Source: an uncultured Pedobacter sp. (GTDB lineage Bacteria; Bacteroidota; Bacteroidia; Sphingobacteriales; Sphingobacteriaceae). From it: a DNA stretch of 64,000 bases. A program made the translations under genes and the position numbers. The notes under the pieces were generated by a model, which did no database searches, had not been told where the DNA came from, and was given only the letters and a program-made list of their open reading frames with translations. Numbering within the stretch: the first letter of the stretch is position 1; each line of letters starts with the position of its first letter. The stretch lies in NCBI RefSeq assembly GCF_946480185.1, contig NZ_CAMLIG010000010.1, positions 72,884 to 136,883 of the forward strand, read 5' to 3'. Below are positions 9,738 to 18,234 of the stretch, piece by piece.

Positions 9738-10730
9738 TTACTTTCCACCAAACTTATTCACCAAATTGGCAACAATCTGTTCGGTTTCGTCCGGAAAATC
9801 AACTTTTATTATCTCATCGTTACCTATCCAATATCTCAGCTTATTCACCAAGTTTTCATCAATCTGTTTGATTATTGGTAAACCTAAACCCGCCGCGGCA
9901 GCCGCATTACAACTTTGTTCAAACTGATTTTTCATCGGCATCATTAACACCTTTTTGCCTAAATAAAGCGCTTCTGCCGGACCTTCAAACCCGCCACCGG
10001 TAAAAAGACCGGCACAATTCTCCAAACTTTTATTAAAACTCTCGTTGTTAATTTGTTGTACTACTACATTCCTGTACTCGTAAGTAGTTTGTTGATGTTT
10101 ACTAAAAACCTGCCACTTAACCTCTGGCAATTGGTGAAGGTATTTTACAATCAGCTTATCATCAACAGCGGGCAAGTAAACGGTATAATAACCATGGTTT
10201 TCTGGTTTCAGTTCCCTAATCTCTTTCCGAATTACCGGCGTATGAATAAAATGGTCATACGCTTTAAAATGAAAGCCAACATGATGAGTAGTTGGTGCAT
10301 AATATTTCAAAATAAACTCTGCATGTTTTTCACGCTTATGCGGACGGGGCGTTAAGGGCGAAATAAACGATGCCTGATGGCTTAAAGAAACGCTTTCTAT
10401 TTTATTGATTTTACAGGCCCAGGCAGTAATAGGCTCAAAATCATTGATGATCAAATCATAATCTTTAAAAGGAACAGCATGCATGTCTTTCCAAAACTGC
10501 CTCAGGTTCATTTCTTTAAAAGTTTTCCAAAAATCAATGCCTCCTTTTTTACCAAAAACATAGCTAAATCCGTGGAAATTATACTTTACAAACTCTTTTA
10601 AAGATACATCGGCCTGCGAGCCGCTAATCAATAAATCAAGTTCGCCGTGTTTTTGTAATAAAGGCACAATTTCCCTTGCCCGGCTAATGTGTCCGTTTCC
10701 GGTGCCTTGTATTGCATATAATATTTTCAT
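9738..10730 (-). CDS. Glycosyltransferase of the MJ1255 / UDP-glucuronosyltransferase-like type
   Basis: A GT-B fold protein of 330 residues. The N-terminal MKILYAIQGTGNGHISRA contains the glycine-rich loop and the GHxSRA motif of the MJ1255/VC2487 family, related to MurG and GT28. The C-terminal half has GLFTGGGFEGPAEALYLGKKVLMMPMKNQFEQ, the sugar-nucleotide binding motif. Acceptor and donor cannot be told from the sequence; glycolipid or cell-wall glycosylation is a reasonable guess. It appears to be monocistronic. Confidence 0.82.
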   Translation of the reverse strand: MKILYAIQGTGNGHISRAREIVPLLQKHGELDLLISGSQADVSLKEFVKYNFHGFSYVFGKKGGIDFWKTFKEMNLRQFWKDMHAVPFKDYDLIINDFEPITAWACKINKIESVSLSHQASFISPLTPRPHKREKHAEFILKYYAPTTHHVGFHFKAYDHFIHTPVIRKEIRELKPENHGYYTVYLPAVDDKLIVKYLHQLPEVKWQVFSKHQQTTYEYRNVVVQQINNESFNKSLENCAGLFTGGGFEGPAEALYLGKKVLMMPMKNQFEQSCNAAAAAGLGLPIIKQIDENLVNKLRYWIGNDEIIKVDFPDETEQIVANLVNKFGGK

Positions 10731-10813
10731 AGGTAGTAAAAAACGTTATAAGACTTTAATTTTTAAACTCAACAGGATTAAATATAATAGAGAATTATTT
10801 TTAAAATACTAAA

Positions 10814-11377
10814 CTAACCTCTAAAACTACAATCTAAAGCATGATCATTTACCATTCCGGTTGCTTGCATGTGAGCATAACAGATGGTTGAACCAAAAAA
10901 TTTAAATCCACGCTTTTTCATGTCTTTGGCTATTGCGTCGGAAATTGCGGTAGTAGCTGGGATTTGTTTACTGTCCGTCATCTGGTTTTTAATTGGCTTG
11001 CCGTCTGGCATAAACGAGTACAGATAGGCATCAAATGTGCCAAACTCTTTTTGAACTTTTAAAAAAAGCTTTGCGTTATTCACCGCCGAAACTACTTTTA
11101 ACCGGTTTCTGATGATTCCTGGATCCAACAATATGCTTTCAATATCTTCCGGAGTAAAGTTTGCTACTTTTTCCGCATCGAAACCAGCGAAAAGCCTACG
11201 GTAGTTTTCGCGTTTACGCAAAATAGTGATCCAGCTTAAACCGGCCTGCGCAGCTTCTAAAATTAAAAACTCAAACAGTATTTTATCATCATGCACTTCT
11301 TTGCCCCACTCTTCGTCATGGTATTTGATATAAAGCTCATCATTTCCGCACCAATGGCATCTTTTTATTTCTTGCAT
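10814..11377 (-). CDS. tag: DNA-3-methyladenine glycosylase I
   Basis: Base-excision repair enzyme that removes 3-methyladenine. The zinc-site residues of the Tag family are present: C7 and H20 at the N-terminus (RCHWCG, YHDEEWG) and an HxxxC pair at the end (NDHALDC). The helix-hairpin-helix region with LDPGIIRNRLKV and the motif FLILEAAQAGLSW are typical. Length 187 is right. It follows the AhpD-like gene by 12 bp in the cysS run. Confidence 0.96.
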   Translation of the reverse strand: MQEIKRCHWCGNDELYIKYHDEEWGKEVHDDKILFEFLILEAAQAGLSWITILRKRENYRRLFAGFDAEKVANFTPEDIESILLDPGIIRNRLKVVSAVNNAKLFLKVQKEFGTFDAYLYSFMPDGKPIKNQMTDSKQIPATTAISDAIAKDMKKRGFKFFGSTICYAHMQATGMVNDHALDCSFRG

Positions 11378-11389
11378 TTTAACCTGGAT

Positions 11390-11734
11390 TTACTGTTGTT
11401 GCAATTCTTCCCAATACTCCAAAGCCCGACGGTAATGCGGGATAACAATTGAACCGCCTACCAAATTGGCAATCATAAAAACCTCGTTCAGCTCATCTGA
11501 ATTTACGCCTGCCTCATGGCATTTGCCCAAGTGGTATTTTATACAATCATCGCAACGTAAAACCATAGAAGCTACCAAGCCCAACATCTCTTTCGTCTTT
11601 ACATTCAAAGCTCCTTCTGCGTAACTGGTGGTGTCTAACGCTAAAAATCTTTTGATGTTTGTATTTGCCGTCTCGGAAATCCGGGCGTTCATTTTTGTGC
11701 GATAGCTATTGAAATCTTCTATTAGATTTGGCAT
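11390..11734 (-). CDS. AhpD-like carboxymuconolactone decarboxylase family protein
   Basis: A 114-residue all-helical protein with the redox motif CDDCIKYH (CxxC followed by a histidine) of the AhpD/CMD superfamily, preceded by KEMLGLVASMVLR. Members are small peroxidase or reductase partners; the substrate is unknown here. Located 30 bp after cysS and 12 bp before tag, so probably cotranscribed with both. Confidence 0.88.
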   Translation of the reverse strand: MPNLIEDFNSYRTKMNARISETANTNIKRFLALDTTSYAEGALNVKTKEMLGLVASMVLRCDDCIKYHLGKCHEAGVNSDELNEVFMIANLVGGSIVIPHYRRALEYWEELQQQ

Positions 11735-11764
11735 TTTTCTAAGAATTTAATGTCTCGGAATAAA

Positions 11765-13225
11765 TTATTTTTTTGACCAAGTGCTGCCGTCTTTACCGTC
11801 TTTTACCTCAAAACCTATTTCGTTTAACCCGATACGTATTTTGTCTGAAGTGGCGTAATCTTTATTTGCTTTTGCTTCTGTACGTATGTTCAAAATAAAA
11901 TCCATAACAGGCTCTAAATCATCTGTAGCCTGGATGTCGTTTTTTAAGCCTAAAACATCCTCGATAAAAGAATGAAGCAATGATTTTAAGCTGGCTAAAT
12001 CTTGCTCGCTAATCTTCATTTTATCATCATGGATGGAGTTGATGATCCTCGCCACATCAAATAATTCGGCAATTAAAACCGGCGAATTGAAATCATCGTC
12101 CATTGCGGCTTTACATTTAGCCTCAATGCTTTTCAAATCCACATCCGAAGTGGAAGACAACTTCAATTTGTCCAATAAAGAAATGGCGTACATTAAACGC
12201 TTAAATCCTTTTTCGCTGGCATCCAAAGCTTCGTTAGAAAAATCTAAAGTACTGCGATAGTGCGCCTGCAACATAAAAAAGCGGACTACCATTGGGCTGT
12301 AGCCTTTGTTCAGTAACTGATGGTCTCCTGTAAAAAGCTCGCGGGGTAAAAAGCTATTGCCTAAAGATTTAGACATTTTTTGCCCATTTACCGTAAGCAT
12401 ATTGGTATGTATCCAATAATTTGCCGGTTGTGTGCCGCAAGCCGCAACATTTTGCGCAATTTCATTGGTATGATGCGTTGGCGCTAAATCCATTCCACCG
12501 CCGTGGATATCAAACTGGCTGCCTAAATATTTGTTGCTCATGGCAGAACATTCCAAATGCCAACCCGGGAAACCATTGCCCCAAGGAGATGGCCACTGCA
12601 TCAAATGTTCGGGCTTTGCCTTTATCCAAAGCGCAAAATCCAAAGGACCGCGTTTTTCATCCTGTCCGCCTAAATCGCGAGTATTGTTGAGTAAATCTTC
12701 GAGTTTACGGTTGCTTAAAACTCCGTAATTTTCTTTCTCATTGTACTTTTCAACATCAAAATAAATGGTTCCGTTAACTTCGTAAGCTAAACCCGTAGCC
12801 AAAATGGTTTTCACCATTTCAATCTGTTCAATAATATGTCCGGTTGCTGTGGGCTCAATACTCGGAGGCAAAACGTTAAAGGTTTTCATTACTTCATGAA
12901 AATCTACGCTGTACTTCTGCACAATTTCCATCGGTTCAACCGCTGCCAATTTTGCTTTTTTAGATATTTTATCTTCGCCCACATCGCCGTCGCTTTCTAA
13001 ATGGCCCGCGTCTGTAATGTTACGCACATACCGTACTTTGTAACCCAAATAAGTAAGGTAACGATAAATGATATCGAAAGAAATAAATGTACGGCAATTG
13101 CCTAAGTGTACATCGCTATAAACTGTTGGGCCACAAACATACATCCCAACAAAGGGTGCATTTAAAGCTTTAAATTCTTCCTTTTTACGGCTAAGTGTGT
13201 TATATATTGTTAAGAATTGAGACAT
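11765..13225 (-). CDS. cysS: Cysteinyl-tRNA synthetase
   Basis: Class I aminoacyl-tRNA synthetase that charges tRNA-Cys. It has the HIGH-type motif HLGN in [10 protein letters not shown], the KMSKS motif in [10 protein letters not shown], the zinc ligands starting with CGPTV and HLECS, and a C-terminal DALR-like helical domain. The 486-residue length is usual. First gene of the cysS - AhpD-like - tag run. Confidence 0.98.
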   Translation of the reverse strand: MSQFLTIYNTLSRKKEEFKALNAPFVGMYVCGPTVYSDVHLGNCRTFISFDIIYRYLTYLGYKVRYVRNITDAGHLESDGDVGEDKISKKAKLAAVEPMEIVQKYSVDFHEVMKTFNVLPPSIEPTATGHIIEQIEMVKTILATGLAYEVNGTIYFDVEKYNEKENYGVLSNRKLEDLLNNTRDLGGQDEKRGPLDFALWIKAKPEHLMQWPSPWGNGFPGWHLECSAMSNKYLGSQFDIHGGGMDLAPTHHTNEIAQNVAACGTQPANYWIHTNMLTVNGQKMSKSLGNSFLPRELFTGDHQLLNKGYSPMVVRFFMLQAHYRSTLDFSNEALDASEKGFKRLMYAISLLDKLKLSSTSDVDLKSIEAKCKAAMDDDFNSPVLIAELFDVARIINSIHDDKMKISEQDLASLKSLLHSFIEDVLGLKNDIQATDDLEPVMDFILNIRTEAKANKDYATSDKIRIGLNEIGFEVKDGKDGSTWSKK

Positions 13226-13296
13226 GGTGCAAATTATAAAATTGATGCGAATTAATTTGGAATGAAAAAGTAAAATTCAAAAACTTGCCGGGCAAG

Positions 13297-14412
13297 CTAC
13301 TCTGCTATTGATAAATTGGCTCGTACGGGGTAATGGTCCGAGTAATCTTTTTTAATAATCCGATACGTTTTCACGTGGAACTCTGGCGAAGCTAAAATAT
13401 AATCTATCTGAAAATTTGGAAAATCGCCATTATAGGTTTTACCCAAACCGGCACCTTTCTCCTGAAAAGCATCTTTTAAACCTTTTGTTAACGTAGCAAC
13501 TGCAAAAGACGCCGGGGTATCGTTAAAATCGCCCATAACAATATAAGGAGTGGTACACCTGTCCATATCTGCTTTTAAAACTTTAACCTCTTTGCTCCGC
13601 TTTTCAAAAGCTATTTTGAGCTTTCGTATAATGCGCTTAGAAGATGTAACATCCTGACCATTGTTGATATCCGTTTTTACTTCGTTTATAAAAGAATAGT
13701 CTTCTGGCTGAAAGAAGATGGATGCTAAGTGAACCACGTAAACTCTTATAGTTTTTCCGCTTTTTTTAACGTCCACCCAAATCCCTTTGTTACCGCCTTC
13801 TTTTGTCTCAAACTTTATTTCGCCTTTTGCTACGATTGGGTACTTACTAAAGATGGAAACCCCGGTGTACTCATAATCATTTGAATCCGTTTTGTTGAAG
13901 TAGTAATTTTTAAAATTGCCCTGTTTAAACAGCGAGTCTTTAAAATCATACTTGCCTTTATGACGAGAAAAAAATTCCTGAAAACCCACAATATCTGGTG
14001 CTTCTGATTTGATAAGATTTAGGAAGCCTTTTGTTGAGGCTGTATCTAACTCTCCTTTTTTATTGCGAAAGTTGTGTACATTGTAAGTCATCATTTTTAA
14101 TGTGCCACTATCCGCGATGGCATCATTTTCTGTCGCAAACCGAAAGCCGAAAGTACGGGTTAAAGGTTGGTAGCCTATCAATATAAAAACAAGAGAATAC
14201 AGAAAAAACCATTTTCTTAATAAAATCCAAAGCAGTAAGAAAAGTACATTTGCCAATAAAATAAACGGATAAGCCAAGCCAAACATGGTAAAATACCAGC
14301 TACTTAATGGGTCAATAGCTGTGGCGCAATAGCTTAGTAATAAAGCTATAATGGCTAAAAAGTTTACAAAAAGTAAAGCCTTTTGTATAAAACTATTTCC
14401 CTTTTTCTTCAT
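13297..14412 (-). CDS. Membrane-anchored endonuclease/exonuclease/phosphatase family protein
   Basis: Three N-terminal hydrophobic segments (about residues 10-90) are followed by an EEP-fold domain with its metal and catalytic motifs: MTYNVHNFR, GFQEF, GDFND and SDHYPV. Members cleave phosphodiesters or phospholipid head groups; the membrane segments suggest an envelope-side or lipid substrate. This is not a DNA repair gene on present evidence. The start overlaps the rhomboid gene by 20 bp, making it last of the mutL-rhomboid-rhomboid-EEP run. A parS-like word at 13367-13382 lies inside the gene. Confidence 0.87.
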   Translation of the reverse strand: MKKKGNSFIQKALLFVNFLAIIALLLSYCATAIDPLSSWYFTMFGLAYPFILLANVLFLLLWILLRKWFFLYSLVFILIGYQPLTRTFGFRFATENDAIADSGTLKMMTYNVHNFRNKKGELDTASTKGFLNLIKSEAPDIVGFQEFFSRHKGKYDFKDSLFKQGNFKNYYFNKTDSNDYEYTGVSIFSKYPIVAKGEIKFETKEGGNKGIWVDVKKSGKTIRVYVVHLASIFFQPEDYSFINEVKTDINNGQDVTSSKRIIRKLKIAFEKRSKEVKVLKADMDRCTTPYIVMGDFNDTPASFAVATLTKGLKDAFQEKGAGLGKTYNGDFPNFQIDYILASPEFHVKTYRIIKKDYSDHYPVRANLSIAE

Positions 14413-15277
14413 GCCGAGCGCTTGCTTTAAAAAGGGTTTCTTTTTCTGTTGCGGTTAAGTTATCGTAGCCATCTTTTGATATTTTATCTAAAATACTATC
14501 AATAAGCGCTTGGTTAGGCATTTCAGTTTTAACCGCCCTTGGCCTAACCGGCTGATTTCTGGAAACTACTTTTAACTTTGGTTTGGGCTTAAACAGGTTC
14601 TCAAAAGGTTTGCTCCAATCGTTTCCGTTTTGCAAGGCTTTAATAAACAAAAAGCCAAAAATAGCACCACCAATATGTGATAAGTAACCGCCGGCATTGG
14701 CTCCAGTAACTCCAAAAATATCAATCACCACGTAAAAAAGTGCGATCCATTTCAGCTTTACCGGTCCTAAAAACATTAAGAAAATGGTATAATTAGGCAC
14801 TAGTGTGGCACAGGCAATTAAAATGGCGGTAACCGATGCCGAAGCTCCAACTGCTGCTGACAACAATCTCGCATCAGCGAAAGCGGGAAAAATGTTGAAA
14901 CTTAAAATATAGAAAAATGCACCTGCCAAGCCACCAGCTAGGTAAACAAAAACCAGCTTTTTAGTGCTCAAAAAGTTTTCGAAAATTTGCCCCATCCAAT
15001 ACAGCCAAAGCATATTAAACAGGATATGAAAAAAACCGGCATGTAAAAACATGTAGGTAAATGGTGTCCAAAAGCGATAAAGCAGTTTAGGTAAATAGGT
15101 TGGAACAGCTAAATAATTAATGACAAACTCATTAATTCTGTTTTGTTTGGTAAACAAAAACTCAATAACGCTAAGCATCCCAAATATTAAAAATACGGCA
15201 ACGTTTATTGCAATTAGCAGATATAATTTACTGCCTGTTGCAAATATTTTCAGTTTTAATTCTTGGTAGGTATTCAT
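14393..15277 (-). CDS. Rhomboid family intramembrane serine protease (second copy)
   Basis: Six hydrophobic segments, the HILFNMLWLYWMG motif after TM1, the catalytic serine region VGASASV and the histidine region SHIGGAIFGF. The usual glycine after the catalytic serine (GxSG) is alanine here; all other landmarks are in place. A soluble, basic C-terminal tail of about 80 residues follows. It lies 23 bp after the other rhomboid gene and overlaps the EEP gene. Substrate unknown. Confidence 0.9.
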   Translation of the reverse strand: MNTYQELKLKIFATGSKLYLLIAINVAVFLIFGMLSVIEFLFTKQNRINEFVINYLAVPTYLPKLLYRFWTPFTYMFLHAGFFHILFNMLWLYWMGQIFENFLSTKKLVFVYLAGGLAGAFFYILSFNIFPAFADARLLSAAVGASASVTAILIACATLVPNYTIFLMFLGPVKLKWIALFYVVIDIFGVTGANAGGYLSHIGGAIFGFLFIKALQNGNDWSKPFENLFKPKPKLKVVSRNQPVRPRAVKTEMPNQALIDSILDKISKDGYDNLTATEKETLFKASARHEEKGK

Positions 15278-15300
15278 AATTATTTATGCTTTCTCGGTTT

Positions 15301-16128
15301 TTAATAAAATGCATCTGGGCGCTTAATATTCCAGAGCTTAATTAAAATAAACCCAACCAACATTCCGCCTAAATGGGCAAAATGCGCTACGTTATCAGTT
15401 GGATTATTAGCCATTCCGCTGTAAAGTTCAAACAAACCATATAAAATAACCAGGTATTTGGCCTTCATTGGAAAGAAGAAATAAATATAAATGAGCGTAT
15501 TTGGGAACAACATTCCAAAGGCCAATAAAATTCCGAAAACTGCGCCAGAAGCACCCATTACCGGCGTGTTTAATTTGGCGTTTAAGTAGCTATTTACAAT
15601 ATTTACTGATGCTTTTTTTGCATCAACACTTCCCGGGTTTTGAGCCCAATAGCCAGAAATTCTATTAAAATCTGGCTGAATATCTTCTGGGATTTCTTCT
15701 TTCACAAAATTTTTGTATCCGCTAATTGTTGGGTTTGCAGTATAAACCTCGGCACTGCTTTGTAAAGGCATAATTTGTATGGCTTGTACCCCTAAAAAAA
15801 GTAAGGATGCGCCAATACCGGTTAGCAGGTAATAATTGAGGAACTTTTTTGAACCTATAAAATTCTCTAAAATAGCCCCAAACATCCAAAGTGCAAACAT
15901 GTTTGAGAAGATATGGCCCAAATTTGCATGCATGAAAAGATGTGTAACCAATTGCCAGATTCTAAATTTTGGAGAGGCTGGATAAAAAAGTGCTAAATGT
16001 TCCGACAAATCAAATCCAAAACTGCTTTGGAAAACATAAGTCGCAAAAAAGAAGATACCGTTTATGATCAGTAAATTTTTCACAACCGGTGGAAACAATG
16101 TGTTTCCCAAGGGTCTCATTTCTCTCAT
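15301..16128 (-). CDS. Rhomboid family intramembrane serine protease (first copy)
   Basis: Six-helix rhomboid with canonical active-site motifs: LGHIFSNMFALWMFG, serine in GASGAVFGILLAFG and histidine in AHLGGMLVG. An insertion of about 70 polar residues lies between TM3 and TM4 (about residues 115-185), expected in a loop. It starts 10 bp after the mutL stop and is followed by the second rhomboid. Two adjacent, diverged rhomboids are commonly seen in this phylum. Confidence 0.93.
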   Translation of the reverse strand: MREMRPLGNTLFPPVVKNLLIINGIFFFATYVFQSSFGFDLSEHLALFYPASPKFRIWQLVTHLFMHANLGHIFSNMFALWMFGAILENFIGSKKFLNYYLLTGIGASLLFLGVQAIQIMPLQSSAEVYTANPTISGYKNFVKEEIPEDIQPDFNRISGYWAQNPGSVDAKKASVNIVNSYLNAKLNTPVMGASGAVFGILLAFGMLFPNTLIYIYFFFPMKAKYLVILYGLFELYSGMANNPTDNVAHFAHLGGMLVGFILIKLWNIKRPDAFY

Positions 16129-16138
16129 TTAAATTTAT

Positions 16139-18001
16139 TTAATACTTGTTAAAGCGTTCAAAAAGCTCTTCAAGCGTGATTTTTAAGATAATTTGTTTGC
16201 CACTAAGCGTTACATTCGGCATAGCACAGGCGAACAACTGATCTATCAGATTATTCATTTCCTCGGTCTCTAATGTTGTGCCAGCTTTTATTGCCGAATT
16301 TTTCGCTAATGTACGAGCTAAATTGTCTCGTTTATCTAACTTTAAAACAGTATGATTATTTTTAAAACCTTCAATTAATTCCTCCAGCATGACGGCTAAA
16401 TCGTTGTTTTCGGGCAAATCTGCCGGAACGCCTTCAATCACCAAAGTGTTTTTACCAAAATCACGAATCACAAAACCCAAAGCCTGAAAATATGGCAGAA
16501 GCTCAGTTGCCAAAGCAAAATCTGTGGTATTTAAAGTTACGGTTTGCGGAAACAAACTTTGCTGACTTGAACCTTGATTTTGCTCCAGCTGTGCTAAAAA
16601 TCTTTCGTATAAAATGCGCTCATGTGCTGCCTGCTGGTCAACCAACATAAATCCCGATTTTATTTGGGTAATAATATAGCGTTGGTGCAACTGAAAAACC
16701 TGTCTGGTGCTCAGGGTTTCTAGTTTTTCGTCGCCGGTTGCCAAACTTTTTTCATGATCAAGCTCAAAACTATGCTGCGTAAAAGACGGTTTTTCGTTGA
16801 TTTCGTAAAGTGAACCCCAATTGCTCGGAATGCTTTTATGCTCGCCTACATTACGTAGATATGGAATTTCTCTGCTGGATTTTTTTTCTTCGTGAAAAGG
16901 ATTGAAATCGGGATTAAACGCTACAGAAGGTGCTGTAATTTCCTCCAAAGGTTTAGAAGTTAACATTCCGTTGAAGGAAGTTTCCTGATCAAAATCTAAA
17001 GTAGGGGTAATGTTATACCTGCCCAAAGAACGTTTTACCGCCGAACGGATGATGGCATAAATGGCTTTCTCGTCCTGGTATTTAATTTCTGTTTTGGTAG
17101 GATGAACATTGATGTCAATCTTTGCGGGGTCAATCTCAATAAACAAAACATACAGCGGAAAACAATCTTCAGGCAGTAATTGGTCATAAGCAATCATCAC
17201 CGCATGGTTTAAATAGCCATCTTTTATAAAACGGTTATTCACAAAGAAAAACTGGTCTCCGCGGGTTTTTTTGGCAAAAGACGGTTTTCCAATAAATCCT
17301 TTCACTTGGATAATGCTGGTTTCCTCATCCAAAGGCACCAAACGTTCGTTGTAATTGTTGCCCAACAAATGCACAATCCGCTGTTTCAAGAGTACGGAGG
17401 GCAAATGATAAACTTCCTGCCCATCGTGGTGCAGGGTGAAATGAATTTCTGGATGTGCTAAGGAAACCCGCTGAAATTCATCAATGATATGACGCAACTC
17501 AACCGGATTACTTTTTAAAAAATTCCGACGAGCCGGTATGTTATAAAAAAGATTTTTTACCGAAATGGAAGTGCCCGACGATGTTGCGCAGACTTCCTGT
17601 TTTACCACTGTTGACGCTTCAATTTGCAAAAGTGTGCCTAATTCTTCGTCGTGTTTTTTGCTTTTTAGCTCCACTTGGGCAATTGCCGCTATGGACGCCA
17701 TTGCCTCGCCCCTGAAACCCATGGTTCTAATGGCAAACAAATCCTCGGCTTTGTTAATTTTAGAAGTTGCATGTCGTTCAAAGCACATTCTGGCATCGGT
17801 TGCACTCATTCCGCAGCCATTATCAATTACCTGAATCAATGCCTTTCCGGCATCTTTAATAATCAATTGTATTTTATCAGCGCCAGCGTCTATGGCGTTT
17901 TCCAACAATTCCTTAACGGCAGAAGCGGGTCTTTGTACCACTTCCCCCGCCGCAATTTGGTTGGCTACAGAATCTGGTAAAAGTTTAATTATATCTGGCA
18001 T
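16139..18001 (-). CDS. mutL: DNA mismatch repair protein MutL
   Basis: Links MutS recognition of mismatches to strand removal. The N-terminal GHKL ATPase has ENAIDAGAD, DNGCGM and RGEAMASIAA. The C-terminal dimerisation domain carries DQQAAHERILYE at about residue 455, close to the endonuclease motif DQHA(x)2E(x)4E but with Gln for His; the C-terminal CPHGRP zinc motif is not recognisable (PNVTLSGK instead). I start at the ATG at 17999-18001 (MPDIIKLLPDSVANQIAAGE), as in other MutL proteins, not at an ATG 48 bp upstream. First of a four-gene run. Confidence 0.96.
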   Translation of the reverse strand: MPDIIKLLPDSVANQIAAGEVVQRPASAVKELLENAIDAGADKIQLIIKDAGKALIQVIDNGCGMSATDARMCFERHATSKINKAEDLFAIRTMGFRGEAMASIAAIAQVELKSKKHDEELGTLLQIEASTVVKQEVCATSSGTSISVKNLFYNIPARRNFLKSNPVELRHIIDEFQRVSLAHPEIHFTLHHDGQEVYHLPSVLLKQRIVHLLGNNYNERLVPLDEETSIIQVKGFIGKPSFAKKTRGDQFFFVNNRFIKDGYLNHAVMIAYDQLLPEDCFPLYVLFIEIDPAKIDINVHPTKTEIKYQDEKAIYAIIRSAVKRSLGRYNITPTLDFDQETSFNGMLTSKPLEEITAPSVAFNPDFNPFHEEKKSSREIPYLRNVGEHKSIPSNWGSLYEINEKPSFTQHSFELDHEKSLATGDEKLETLSTRQVFQLHQRYIITQIKSGFMLVDQQAAHERILYERFLAQLEQNQGSSQQSLFPQTVTLNTTDFALATELLPYFQALGFVIRDFGKNTLVIEGVPADLPENNDLAVMLEELIEGFKNNHTVLKLDKRDNLARTLAKNSAIKAGTTLETEEMNNLIDQLFACAMPNVTLSGKQIILKITLEELFERFNKY

Positions 18002-18234
18002 GTTTCGCAAAAATAAGCAAATTTTCGAGGGCATTTTTTGGTGCTGCAAGAATTTGCAAATTTTAACGCTTGGCTTGTGTTTTGCACAGGTGGTCTTTAT
18101 AAATTTAATTAGCTTTGACGCTTAAATTGTTAGCTGTGCATTGCCTCAGGAACTTCTAACAATTTTTGTGCGCAATAAAACGCATCAAAAATGGGTTTTA
18201 TCTACATAAATCCTCAAGAGAAATTATATCAAAA

